A stretch of DNA of 64,000 nt from Macrosoma leucophasiata. Its lineage: Eukaryota; Arthropoda; Insecta; Lepidoptera; Hedylidae. The stretch lies in the NCBI GenBank assembly GCA_036365455.1, contig JAWQUS010000025.1, positions 21,798,001 through 21,862,000 of the forward strand, read 5' to 3'. Below are positions 30,715 through 43,000 of the stretch, one piece after another. The notes under the pieces were generated by a model, which made no database searches, was not told where the DNA came from, and saw only the letters and a program-made list of their open reading frames with translations. Position 1 is the stretch's first letter. Every line of letters starts with the position of its first letter. Position numbers and translations under genes: made by a program.

Positions 30715-33700
30715 ATGGCTGCTATACCATTAATGTACGCTCAAGAAGACTGTGAATTAGGGGGCAAAGAAACGATAGAGGTAAGCAAATTATTATGGTG
30801 TAATGTGGCCTTCACTTTTTATCTTTACAATACAAGTGTTTGCGTTTACTATTGCTATACCACTGAACGTGACAAATACGTACATTCATAAAGTACGTAG
30901 TAATGTAAAAACCCAAAATAAGATGATAGCATTCCTGGTTTTGTAGTTCATTGTAGGCTTCAGCCTTCAATGCAAATCTATAGAGTACATACCAATTTGA
31001 TTAAATTGCTTTTTTGGCATAATATGGCAATTGCCAAGAGGCATATATTATGTGCCAGCATCATGTTTGATTTTTACAAACAATATTTTTACAAAAATTG
31101 TGTAGTCTTTTAATTGTTGATCTTAGTCCTTGTAAAGAAATTTAGCATTATAAAGCTACTGTAAAAGCAAAATGTAAGCTTTTTTAATAACGTAAACATA
31201 ACATTTAAATTCACTAAAATCAAAATTCAAATTTGAATTTAATGTTTGAATTATGTTTTGTAAATTAGATATCACATTTACATCCTGAATGTTATGATTA
31301 ATCAATATTTGGTCACAGCGTTACTTTCTACTTCATGCCACTCTCATGCTATTTGAATGTTCCACTCAGTATGGTAATGTGTATTGACTATTGACAAAAA
31401 ACGAATGTGAAAGTGAACTGCCATTTTGGAGATTTTTGCATCACATATTTGTTATTTATTCTAAACTTTTACTAAAACATGTTTACTAAGAGAATGTTTT
31501 TGTTAAATCCCTCAGGCCACTAGAAAAATATGACAATTGATTTCTTATTGTTCTTGGACCCAATCGGGTCCATTGCGGCTTCAGGGATTAAATTGCAAGT
31601 TTATAATTTTAATTGGTTTAGTTAAAGTATTAGAATAACTGCATTTTAAGGCAATTGTATGGATATTGTAAATTCCTACTGTATGATGCTGAACCCTTTC
31701 CGGGACAGTATACGAGACACAATAAAAGTTTTATTTTTATAACATCTATAGATGTTTACTGTCCTTCAAAGTGTTAAAAACAAAAGCTTCGCAAAATGAG
31801 TTATGATGAATGAAGTTGTACCGATGACGAATGTTCTCCACTTTAAAAGTAAATAAGCAACAATGAAAAAAAAAATTTTGATATTTGATGTTCAGCCGAA
31901 TAGCATGCAGTATTATAAAAAAAATAAAAATAATAAAATTTTTATTTTGACATTTGACATTATCATTTGTAGTACAATTTTTAGAATAGGTACATATTTC
32001 AGAACAAATTGACATATAGGTGCACAGTAGTTATAGTATGGGCACTGTACCATTCTTCTTGCTAGGCTATTTATTACAATAGTCTGTGTTAAGAAGAAGA
32101 GTACCGCCCCCCGGGTCGTCGGATTTGCGACATTATGCCGGAATACCGAATAACAAAAAAAAAAAATGACGAAAATACTGAATATTTATGGCATCTCTAA
32201 TTTAGATTGTTTTCCCTGCAGGATGACTTCGCGTACCGTAACAACGTGATGAACGCGGACCGGCAGATCCGGCTCGCGTTCGTCCGGAAGGTGTATGGAC
32301 TGCTCAGCATACAACTGTTGGCTACATTTGCCATCGCCAGCGTGTTCCTACTGGTGGATCCTGTACAAACTTTTATTCACGCAAAGTTAGTATTCTTTTT
32401 AGAACGAAATTCCGATGCAGCTATCACACTGACGTTTACCGAGCATGACACAGCAATTTTTTTTTATGTAATGAAGGTGGCAAACAAGAATGCAACTCAT
32501 CATTGATGTTAAGTGATGACTGCAGCCTTTACACATCTACATAAAAACCAGAGGTCAAAATGCATATGTGTTACCACCCCTAAGGTGTCAAGCCTGTGAC
32601 AGTTACTACGAGGGCATACATTACCATCTAACCAGAGCACGATAGTGCCGAACACAACCAATTATCGGTAGATAGGATAGGTAATGCGGTGGTGCCTACA
32701 TCCTCGAGCTCCTACACTTGGAACTGTTAACTTCGCGCACACGCTGTGATTTAAAATTTAAATCGGAACAGGTGGCGTGATGGTACATGTTGCCCAAAAA
32801 CGCAACGTTCTTGCTGGTCAAACGTTCGACAAACGCGGAAGTTAGGAAAACGCCGTTCGAAAAGGCCTAGAAGTGAAGTGGTGGAAAAAAAGAAAGGAGT
32901 AACTTAGTAACTAGTAAACTCTATGCGTTTTTGAGCTTTAGCCGTAATATATATTTTTGTATTCCAGTGACTGGATGGTGTTTATAGCATTCATTCTAAG
33001 CATGGTGACTTTGTTCGCGCTCATCGCCAAGAGGCGAGACCACCCCGCCAATCTCTACCTTCTTGCTGGATTCGTAAGTTATTTTATGATAATAATGTCG
33101 GGCGACGGATCGCCCTCATTCCTCCGCTAGTGCTGTCAGTCGACTGAACAAAGGCGGTCAAACAACTCCAATTGGATGGTAGTAAAAATAACAACGCGGG
33201 ATTAACTATTAGGTTGGGGAAAAAGTTTCTTCGCATTTTTTAAGATAATTCAAAACATTTTTTAATATAGTTTATTTAAATTTAACTAAAGTATGTATGT
33301 ACCATTTTGTTCGATAACCTTTTGCCATCTTGTAGGTAGGGACATGATCCCATTGCTATAAAAATTTTGGGACTTCTCATCAAAATACCGCGACAAGTGG
33401 ATTTGGCAGTCCTCTCGTGATGTTAACCTATCATTGCATAAAGAATTCTGAAGAGACCGAAACAGGTGGAAATCTGAAGGTGCAAGGTCAGGACTATACT
33501 GCGGATGCATTAACACCTGCCAGCCAAATTCTCTTAATTTTTGCTGAGTGGCTATAGATGTGTGAGGTCTAGCGTTATCATGATGAAACACCACACCCCT
33601 TCTGTTGATCAATTCCGGCCGCTTTCTCTCAACTTCTTGCTTTAATCTCATCAGTTGTTCGCAGTAGAGTTCAGAATCGATAGTCCTGCCTAGTGGTAAT

Positions 33701-36241
33701 AGCTCATAATGAATAATGCCCTTCCAATCCCACCACACACACAACCATCACCTTATTGCGAGTTAACCCGGGTTTCGCCACAGTCTGTGAAGCCTGACCG
33801 GCCTTTGACCACGACCTTTTTCGCACGTTCTTGTCGTACGTGATCCACTTTTCATCACCAGTTATCAGCTTCTTCAAAAATGATTCGGTTTCATTACGTC
33901 GTAATAAAGAATCACAAATGAGTACACGGTTCATTAGGATTCTTTCAGTGAGCTCGTGAGGTACCCAAATATCGAGCTTTTTTTTGTACCCAGCTTTTTT
34001 CAAATGCGCCAAAACTGTTTTGTGATCAATTCTCAGTTCTTCAGCTACGTCGTAACTACTGATATGTCGATCTTGCTCCACTTTTTCAAGAATGGCATCC
34101 ATTTTAGCCGTCATAGGGCGACCAGAGGTGCATCTTTGACATCAAAATTTCCGGATTGAAAACGCTTAAACAGACACTGCACTAGGTCCATAAACATCGC
34201 AAATTTTTTTCGCGGCTTGCGTTGCATTTTTACCTTTTTTGTAGTAAAATTTTAAAATGTATCGAATTTCTTCATTAGATTCACTCATCTTGACAGTACG
34301 AAAAACAAATGAAAATCACACATTTGCCTAATTTAAATTTGGAATTATGTTCTTTAAAATTTTAACTTTCAATGATACCAAAACCAGCCAGATACAAATA
34401 CTACAGCCAAACAGATTTTATTACAAGTTCATACATACTATAATGCGAAAAGACTTTTTCCCCAACCTATTATATTAAAAAATGCGAAGAAACTTTTTCC
34501 CCAACCTAATACTTGCCGCTAAATAGTAGTGTTCAGCACTATCGTGTTCCGGAGAGGTGGTAATTTACGGCCCTGTAATTTCCGACATAGAGGCATAACA
34601 CCTTAGCCCTCAGGAGTGGTAACGCTATCTGCATTTTGACCTTGGTCTTTGTGTGAGTGTCTATAGGCTGCAGTTATCACCTGACATCAATGTGAACTGC
34701 ATGCTTGTTTGCCATTTCCATTACATAAAAAAGCGTACCTACCCGAGATAAAACTTCACTAGAGGGCCGATGGGGTCGTCAGGCCTCGACCGACGCCACT
34801 ATATGGATATCACAGGGCGTACACCTGAGGGCCGTCTACCCATCGACATTGCTGTCGTCATTGTTATTGCTGTAAAATTTTCTATTCTAGACAATTTTTA
34901 CTTTAAAAGCAATAAATTGCTCATCACCTACGAAAGCAATAACATCAGACAGATTATCACTATTGCTTTTAAAAGGAGCTACAAATCGACATGAAAGTTT
35001 GACAGCAATGATAATGCCGACAGCAATGTTTGATAGGCATACGCACCCCTGGCCGGAACACGATAGCGCCGAACTCTGCCATTTATTGGAAAATAAATTA
35101 GGTAACACGGTGGTCCCTACGCCCTCGAGCTCCGTCATTGAAGCTCTACCAGCAGTAACCAAGACAATACACATTTAATGCTGTTTTTTTTTCAGACGGC
35201 GGTCCAAGCTTACACAATCGGCGTTGTTGTATCGTACTACAACACGTTTGTGGTGTTGCAAGCGCTCGCGTTGACTTTCACAGTGGTCTTCGCTCTCACA
35301 GTCTTCACTCTGAATACGAAGCGCGACTTCTCTTTTGTGGGATATGGGTGAGTTGGTTTGTTATTCCTTTGAAAGACATTGTTCGAGTTCAGGACCTTTA
35401 AAAAAGAAAAAAGACGTCCAGTATTACCTTCACTCGTAGATTCATACTCAAAACCTCATTATGCCGTAATGTAATAAATCATTATGTAAATCCGCAGTTA
35501 TCTAACTCAATCACTTATTAGGCATTACTGCTCTAACAGGGAAGATTTTTTTTTATTATTTCAAAACCACGGCTTTTATTTCTGCTTATAACGAAAGCTT
35601 CATACGGCCTGTAGAAACATTAATCAATACTATGGTCCTTCGAGCCGGATTTCTATATGAGGGGAAGTGACAAGCGTAAAGTTCATTTTAATATGATATA
35701 CATTGAATACTGCAGCCTGGAGACATTTACATACAATCTAAAAGTGTTATGATCAAGATTAATGGCTACGAAAAATGGCAATCACTTTAACATACTTACC
35801 AATTCAGAGATAAGGGCGTGTGAAGTTACATAATGGAAATTTAATTCTCGACGAGGGTCCCCGACTGCATCCCCCCCACACCCTGTGTCATCATCATTAT
35901 TTTTAAATTCGATAGACTATTTTTATATGAGTTATTTATTACTATAGCTCATAGTTTTTTTTTTATTATTAATTCTAAATCATTCTAGCATCGTCGCCGG
36001 TCTCAGCGTGCTCATAATTGGCGGTATTATCCAAATATTCCTTCAAAGCTCCGCATTCGAAGTGGCCCTGTCTTTCACTGGCGCCATATTCTTCAGTCTC
36101 TTCCTCATATTCGACACGCAGCAAATGATGACAACTCTCTCGCCCGAGGAGTACATACTGGCCACTATCAACTTGTACATGGACATATTGAATCTGTTCC
36201 TGTACATATTGCGCATTTTGAACGAGTTGAATAGAAATTAA
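30715..36241 (+). CDS. TMBIM4: Lifeguard 4 / TMBIM4-like BAX-inhibitor-motif membrane protein (5 exons)
   Basis: Exons 30715-30780, 32222-32385, 32968-33073, 35196-35347 and 35989-36241 join in phase with GT-AG borders to give 246 residues, close to the usual family length (about 240). The start is the first ATG of the frame. The N-terminus reaches IEDDFAYRNNV, then IRLAFVRKVYGLLS. Several hydrophobic segments follow (LLATFAIASVFLL, WMVFIAFILSMVTLFALIA, GVVVSYYNTFVVLQALALTF, GLSVLIIGGIIQIFL, ALSFTGAIFFSLFLIFD). The C-terminal end is DTQQMM, LSPEEYILATINLYMDI and NLFLYILRILNELN, the BI1-domain signature of the lifeguard family. These are Golgi/ER multi-pass proteins that restrain apoptosis and calcium release. 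Intron 3 (33074-35195) carries a mariner and SINEs; exon boundaries are unaffected. Confidence 0.94.
30781..32221 (+). other. TMBIM4 intron 1, no nested feature recognised
   Basis: GTAAGC donor and TTTTCCCTGCAG acceptor. AT-rich interior with no repeat ends that recur elsewhere in the window. Confidence 0.7.
32456..32730 (-). mobile_element. SINE-A copy in TMBIM4 intron 2
   Basis: Antisense copy from a T-run (tail) through GATGTTAAGTGATGACTGCA to TAGGTAATGCGGTGGTGCCT and CTCGAGCTCC (head). More diverged than the consensus. Confidence 0.8.
33095..33206 (+). mobile_element. SINE-C fragment cut at the mariner
   Basis: TCCGCTAGTGCTGTCAGTCG, ACAAAGGCGGTCAAAC and AACAACGCGGGAT match SINE-C. The rest is missing where the mariner begins. 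Confidence 0.7.
33209..34509 (-). mobile_element. Mariner (IS630/Tc1-mariner) element, inactive
   Basis: The left end TTAGGTTGGGGAAAAAG at 33209 and an inverted match ending at 34509 are each flanked by TA (33207-33208, 34510-34511), the mariner target site. A second, diverged copy of the terminal sequence (GACTTTTTCCCCAACCTA) lies just inside the right end at about 34451-34470. The transposase pseudogene fills the interior on the minus strand. Confidence 0.95.
33286..34288 (-). pseudogene. Mariner transposase pseudogene (DD34D)
   Basis: The start ATG is at 34286-34288 and reads MSESNEEIRYILKFYYKKG. The frame is broken by a small deletion near 34180 (helix-turn-helix region), another near 34125, and a one-base change in a GT run near 33740. 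Between them two long frames survive: 34114-33704 (WVPHELTERILMN, TGDEKW) and 33744-33286 (HHDNARPH, YSPDLAPSDFHLFRSLQNSL). The catalytic triad Asp-Asp-Asp with 34 residues between the second and third is preserved. The cut-and-paste enzyme cannot be made from this copy. Confidence 0.95.
34512..34733 (+). mobile_element. SINE-A, head-less copy abutting the mariner
   Basis: It begins at CTTGCCGCTAAATAG directly after the TA of the mariner and runs to the TTACATAAAAAA end. The head is not on the mariner's other side, so it was lost or the copy was already truncated. Confidence 0.8.
35045..35160 (-). mobile_element. SINE-A head fragment in TMBIM4 intron 3
   Basis: Antisense head half: CTGGCCGGAACACGATAG, TAGGTAACACGGTGGTCC and GAGCTCCGTCATTGAAGCTC. 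Confidence 0.75.
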
Positions 36242-37895
36242 TTTATAATTGAGTGTGATTTTTTATTGCGATTGAACTTGCATTTACTTTTTATCTTCCA
36301 ACTATAGTTTAACACAAAGAACAACTATTCTGTGGTTCAATACCTTACGTCATGACTGCAAATAAAACGTAGCGTGTGTGGCCCCCACAACTTTTGTGCA
36401 ATCTAATACAATTTTATTGTTGGCTTGCGCAAGCCTAACTTTGCCCAAATAAAACACGGTATGTGACCGTCATAAGACATCAGTTGACAATAAAAAACAG
36501 TTGTCTTTAACGTTTTTCTTGATATTTTTAAAAATCCTAAATATGATATAAGTAGTTAAACACGATCGAACGAATACTACAAAATTACATCAGAGTTTAC
36601 TATGGAATTTTCTATTTATTTTAAATATGAATTCTTAGTTAATACAATCGCAGTGAAAAATCATCTTGGTATGAGTGTGATGCCTTCAATTTATCTCACT
36701 ATAAAATCAGTTACCGACACGAAGTTTAGTAGAAGAACGTGCGACACGTAATTAAGTAGAAAAATGTGATCATGCACGATTGTTTTGAGAACCAACTATT
36801 GAAGTTCTAAATGTATTTTAATGAGATAATTGACCGCATTATTCCAGCAAATAAGGTTTCGATTATTATTGTTTCATTCTTGTATTGTAATGCGTTTTGT
36901 ATTTTTGTCTTTGTACTTATGATGCGCAATCTTTGTAAATTGTTGACAGTGTTGTCGAACTTTCTCATTCTTGTCACCATTTTAGAAATCGAAACCTTAT
37001 GAGATTTTTGGTGCATTATAATATTTAAAATAATGTAAACTTAATTTGACAAAATATCAGACATTCCTACAATGAATATTTAAGTACCAGAAACTCTTAC
37101 ACTTGTAAAACATTGTTAATTGTATTAAAGCACAATGCCATAGGACGAATAATTTTTTATTATGTTTATGCTGTTATGCAGCATTTTTATGTACCTTGGA
37201 ATGAATGGCTGTGAAAGAATTCTATAATTTGATTTATCTATAAACGGCTTTTATTATTCTGCGTACTGACTATTTTGATCTTTATTGAAAAATAAACCCT
37301 TCTGCTGCAAAAAAAAATATTTATAGAATTTAAAGCAAAGACAATAAAATAAACAAAGATAAAATAGGTACCTAATTTTTGCTCAAACAAAATATAAACT
37401 GCTTTGCACTCACCATGTATAATCTTATTTTGACGTACCTCTGATGACCGACTAAATAACTTGAAAATCCTTAATTTGTTAGATCAGTATTAATATAATT
37501 GAATTATGGATTGTGAAATGTGACCAAAAATAGCACTAAATGTTGTGTTACACTTAAAATATGATTATATCGCAATGTTTATGAAATTACATCGTTGTTT
37601 TATTCCAGTTTCATCCAGTTTATCAATGATCACTTTATACATGATGACGATGGCCGAGGATTTTGGCAAAGAATATTGGCTGTCAAAAATGAAAAGAGGA
37701 AACTAAAGAACATAAAGAAAATACGTGGTATTTAAAATCTCCGGAACAAAAAATATATTTCCTACCAGAAGTAGCAATCCATCCCGGTGAGGTGAAAATG
37801 TTCCTTGGGTTCTCAAAATAATATGTATTTCAAATATTTTGTTTCACCTCATTTTTGATACTGTCTGAGGGTAGGGTGGACAAGTCTTATGGTGG
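36242..37895 (+). other. TMBIM4 3' flank / probable 3' UTR
   Basis: Candidate AATAAA signals follow the stop near 36360, 36449 and 37291; which one is used cannot be told from sequence. The stretch has no repeat ends and no supported frame. Short frames at 36811-37016 overlap on both strands without family features. Confidence 0.45.
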
Positions 37896-38169
37896 GATTC
37901 ACAGACCGCACTACCACAGACCAATAACCAAGCGCACTACTTTACTTTGAGCAAGGTATGACTCAGAACTGTCAAAACCCATACTACATACGACAGTTCT
38001 AAGCATACTTTGCTCAAAGTAAAGTCGTAGTGTGGTCTGTGCATCTCACCATTACTATTAGTGTCAGATTCACTTCATTCATTGCTTAGAACTGTGAACA
38101 CAGTATGGGTTTCGCGACAGTTCTAAGCGTACTTTTCTCAAAGTAAAGTCGTAGTGCGGTCTGTGAATC
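37896..38169 (+). mobile_element. MITE with perfect 19-bp terminal inverted repeats
   Basis: GATTCACAGACCGCACTAC at 37896-37914 is the exact reverse complement of 38151-38169. A second inverted-repeat layer (TACTTTGAGCAAGGTATGAC against CATACTTTGCTCAAAGTA) and a repeated right-end block (TTTGCTCAAAGTAAAGTCGT / TTTTCTCAAAGTAAAGTCGT) lie inside. Non-coding. Confidence 0.88.
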
Positions 38170-38184
38170 GGACCCTTAGGATCC

Positions 38185-38300
38185 GTCGGTCGTGCATGTA
38201 AGTATGAAAAGAATGATGAATGTAGAAGGCAGGACCGGGATATCTGGCGTTCCACTCTCTGCCTACCCCGTATGAGACTTGGCGTGAATATACATACCCA
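38185..38300 (+). mobile_element. LINE-2 (second RTE-like family) 3' end fragment
   Basis: CGGGATATCTGGCGTTCCAC, TCTGCCTACCCCGTATG and TTGGCGTGAATATACATAC match the direct 3' end of the twin-primed LINE at 43440-43566. Confidence 0.8.
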
Positions 38301-38799
38301 TAGTATATAATAAATCTAAATTTATCTTTTTTTTTAAAAGCGATTTACGCATGGTTCTCCCACCACCGAGGATTACGGTGGAGGTGAGTAAACTAGTCCG
38401 CGCGGTCGGGGGTATAGTGAATGGTATCAACGTATTTAATAGAGAGGCCAAGCGACATGAAACCTGCTTCACCGCCTACCGCGGCGGCGCGCTGTCCCGT
38501 GTGTAAACCGCCTTAGATTTTCCATCTATTAGAGAAGGACCCTAGCGAAGTTTGGTAATGTAGATACATCGACTATGAGAAGCGGCGTTGTGTCGTCGAT
38601 GTGTAGATAGGATCCCTATCTAAATTACTTCATGCTTGTAACCAAAAAAACAGTAGCTCACGTCACTCTGTTTTTGCATCAATGTATGTAGGTACCTCTA
38701 TCACTTTGGAAATACACGCGCATAATGTTACCATACTCGTCACAACCATCTATTTACCCATTGCGGCAAGTTAGACAAAACAAATTTATTGTTATCAGT
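38301..38799. other. GC-rich piece of unknown origin, then spacer
   Basis: 38340-38520 is GC-rich (CACCACCGAGGATTACGGTG, CTACCGCGGCGGCGCGCTG). 38575-38600 GTTGTGTCGTCGATG recurs at 17283-17300. No gene is recognised. Confidence 0.4.
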
Positions 38800-38975
38800 T
38801 CAGGTCAGAATTCCAGTGGAGCTAAAGGGCGTAGGCCACCACATTACCTAACTTTTTCCAGTAAGATGATAATGTATGGCCCTGTTATTTCTGTGTAAAA
38901 GAACTTAGGCCTTAGGGATGTAAACGCATCTGCATTTTGACCTGTGGATTTTGTGTAGATTTCTAGTCTCTAATG
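38800..38975 (+). mobile_element. SINE-A, strongly diverged copy
   Basis: TTCCAGTGGAGCTAAAGGGC, GGCCACCACATTACCTAA, TATGGCCCTGTTATTTC and AAACGCATCTGCATTTTGAC mark the family. The far 3' end is missing. Confidence 0.7.
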
Positions 38976-39762
38976 CTGCTTGTTTGACACTCAAACACAC
39001 AACAAAATTATATACAGTTCAAATAGACTAACCATTTCTGGAGAGCGAAACAATTTATATTCTCACAACGGAATCGATTGTATTTTTCCAGAGTTGTATC
39101 GTGAATATTTTTCATCAAGCAATACAAAATCAAACAGCTCGTTAGTTGTCGTTGCTATACGCAACTCAATATTTAATTGGGTATACTAAAACATTACAAT
39201 CACAATGCATTACTATAATTAAAATTGCAAAATATTTACAAATCCATGAAGTGATGAATAATTTACAATGTGGAAGCTACTATACAAATTTTGGAAGTTT
39301 AAAACACGGAATAAATTAGCGCCATATCACAGAAGGTAACAGTAATCATCTAACCGTTCTAACCTCCTTTCTTAAACGAAAATTTCTTCAGACTGTTAAG
39401 GGTTAAAACAGCAACGTTTCAATCCTTGCTACATTATTACTGAGTATTGGACAGGGTAACTTCCTATTGTAATGGAAATAAAAAAAGAGACCCCCCTCCT
39501 GAGACGCGGCGCTCGTGTCCGTTGCACACCCTGCACTATAGGTTAAGACGCCACACAAATTTTGGTCACACTAATGACGTTTTACTCATGCAGGTCTAAA
39601 TGGTTGCGCAATCAAAACTTGTGTAGCTACCATAACGGCGTTACCAGTAGGTTCGATGAAGTTTGCTCCACAGTGAACAATATATTCATAGCCAGGGTAT
39701 GGGTCATAGCAGGTTTCCCTTCCTACCCCATCTTTTCGGCGTTTTAGGGGAATTGTACAATG
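38976..39762. other. No gene seen
   Basis: AT-rich intergenic sequence between the two convergent genes. Short frames here show no family features. Confidence 0.5.
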
Positions 39763-40062
39763 ACATTATACGATGGCGTCGGCACGTGACGACCCCACCG
39801 CGGAACTTCCACTAGCGCAATCAGTCAACCGAACAATGGCGGTCAAACCATTCCAATAGGGCGGTAATAAACATGACGCAGAATGGGCAGCAGTGACTTG
39901 CGATAAAACTACCGCCACTGCTATCGCCAATCCGCATGCCAAGCGTGGCGATTATGGCATATTCTCCCCTAATAACGCACAACACTGTTGTGGTCGCTTT
40001 TGGGGAAGGCTTTGTCCAGTAGTGGACGTTTTTTCGGCGGGAATGATGATAATGAGGGGAAT
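39763..40062 (+). mobile_element. SINE-C copy
   Basis: From GATGGCGTCGGCACGTGACG to GTCCAGTAGTGGACGTTTTT and GAATGATGATAATGA. It ends about 35 bp from the stop codon of the zinc-finger gene, so it may sit in that gene's 3' UTR. Confidence 0.8.
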
Positions 40063-40095
40063 TGTACAGATTGGGTAATCCTATACTACACGAGA

Positions 40096-43000
40096 CTATT
40101 CGCTAAAGTCCTCCAAAGTTTCTGTCGCCATGTCGGCATTGAGCGGTCCGTTGGTGACGGTGTGGTGGACCTCCTGGTGTATCTTTAGATAGTAGTCATC
40201 GCTGAACACGTCGTCGCACTGCGAACATTTGTATTTACCGTTCATCGTCACTTGTGGGGTGGGCCTGGAAACAATAGATTAACATTAATTACAGTACTCA
40301 ACAATTAATATTGCACTTCGAGCCTGCGAAAGAGATAATCGGCTTGTTTCGACTTCGTAGAGCGTTATCTCAGTTGCACACTGCCTACGTAAGCACTTAC
40401 AGTCCGGTTTTGGTCATAACTTGATCAAAATGGTCGACAAGAGAGCAATCGGTGCAAAAGAGATAACGCTCTACAGACCTAAAATAAGCCGAAGTCTGCT
40501 TCCTAGGCTCGATGTGCAATATTTATTGTGGAGCACTGCACAGTATTACAGTACGGGCAAAACGCAAATTCGTTAATGAAGTTAGCTACAATAAGACCAA
40601 CCCTTGTTTTACTTTTGCTGTACAATCACGTATATCATTATAACACCGGAGGGCCGACCGCCTCACACTAATGCTTTCGTGATGCTTTCGATTATGACAT
40701 CTTGTCAGTTTCGTACCGCCTAACTCTTTCCTGGAAGGGTTTTCGACTGCAGGTGCATAACTTTTGAGTAAAATGTTTTATAAGCAGTACGAAACAGACA
40801 AGACAACGTCATAATCGAAAGCATTAAAGCAAGTCCTCATGACAAGCGCTCAACGCGCGTTTTGATAACGCGCTTTTACAACTACAAACATTTTATTCAG
40901 GCCGTACACATGCTAACGCGCTTTTATAAAGCGCGCGTTGAACGCAACGCTAGCGCTTGAATGTTGTGAGTGCGCGTCATTCTGAAGTAGTTATAAAAAT
41001 TGGGTCCAAATTGTCTTAATTTAGGATACATAATTATGTACTGGCTTTCAGTCAGCCTATGTGACAAAATCGGGTGGACCCAATATCTCCGTCTTCTGTG
41101 GCGTCGTTTCTACCCTAGGTTTATACCTATGGTAGAAACGACGTGATCACCGTGAAAACTGTTTCTACGTTCATCTTCGACATGTAAGAACTGAACCGTG
41201 GCGGCCGCTGTAACGCGCGTTCAACGATTTACAAACATGTGTAATGTGAACACAATACATCAATTAGCGAGCGTTGAGCAATCGGCCCGCTGAACGATCG
41301 AATTTGGGGTTTTCAAAACTGACGTCAAAAGAGTCCTCCAGGGATGGCAGCGCGTTGACAACCCCCCTGGTGTTGCAAAAGTTAATAGGCCAAAGGTCCA
41401 CTTCCAGGTGGCCTATCTGCTAGTTTATTCATTTATTTCATATAATTAGGCTCTTTTACATCGTTTTTTTTTTAAACTAACCGCTAATAATAATCAAAAA
41501 CACTTAATAAATTAAAAAGAAACTAAAGAATTTTGTATAATACTAGCGGCCCGCCCCTGCTTCGCGCGGGTGCAATGTTACCTACCCTCTCCTATTCGTC
41601 TTAGCGTGATGATTATAGATATAGCCTAAAGCCTTCCTCGAGGTGTTTTATAGTATTTTATATAAGAATTTTTAAAATCGGTTTAGTAGTTATTGAGCCT
41701 ATTCAAAACAAACAAACACACAAAAAATATTACCTCTTTATAATATTTTTAGATGGAAAGAATCAATTATTTACAAATTCCTCCATTTCAAAAGAAACTA
41801 AAAAATAATGAATTTAGTCTCTCGTAAGCTGTCAATCTTTTACAATTTTTTTTTTCTCGTCTATAATTACCTCTGAACATCATGCAATGTCTTGAGTTTG
41901 GTGGCTTGAACAACAGGCTTGCATAGGTGCCTGTGTTTGGTGAGGAGCGCGAACGTGTCGAACTGCTTGTGGCAGCCGTAGCAGACGCTCTTGTTGTGAC
42001 ACGTCTCGTGCACCATGAGGTCCGTGGACGTCGCGAAACCTGAACCACCATTGGCTTTTATACAGTATGTTGGGTTAAACAAATTATTTATTCATTGATT
42101 AGTGTACAAAAAACTTAAAAAATATAAGAAATACACAACCTTTTGGTCCAGGGAGAGACTTGAGGTACGTTTTACAGAATGATTTTGTCTTGGTAGTACA
42201 TATAATCGATCTAAATATTATTTTTTTATATTTACAGCGTATCACAAGGCGCGTGAGGTGTATTTTTTCTGAACATTTATGAATATTTACTGTTTTTGCA
42301 ATTATAATAATTTGATGCTACATGACTGAATTGTTCGTCACATTATCTTTATTTCATCATCATCATCATAATTTCAGCCAAAAGACGTCCACTGCTGAAC
42401 AAAGGCCTCCCCCCAAAGAATGCCACAACGAACGGTCCTGGGCCGCCCTCATCCAGCGATTGCCCGCGACCTTCACCAGGTCGTCGGCCCACCTCGTGGG
42501 AGGCCTGCCTACGCTTCGTCTTCAGGTACGCGGTCGCCACTCCAGAACTATTCTGCCCCAACGGCCGTCAGTTCTGCGAGCTATGTGCCCTGCCCACTGC
42601 CACTTGAGTTTAGCTATTCGGTGGGCTGTACTTTGGTTCTCATGCGGATCTCCTCGTTTCTGATTCGATCTCGCAGAGAAACTCCGAGCATAGCCTTCTC
42701 CATTGCTCTCTGAGTGACCTTGAGCCTTCTTATGACGCCCATAGTGAGCGACCACGTTTCAGTTCCGTATGTCATCACTGGCAACACACATTGGTCAAAG
42801 ACCTTCTTCTTCAGACACTGCGGTAAATTGGACGAGAAGATATAACGCAGCTTCCCGAACGCTGCCCATCTGAGTTGGATTCGGCGATTGACCTCTTTCT
42901 CGACCTATTTGGTCATGGTAGGTCAGCCTTGGTCTTCCTGGGCCTCTGCAACCATCCACATTCGCATTGTATATCTGTTTAGTCATTCGCTCATTCGACA

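Noticed and set aside
32207..32506. 99-codon ORF as a single-exon gene
   Set aside because: It is TMBIM4 exon 2 read through into the intron and the adjacent SINE.
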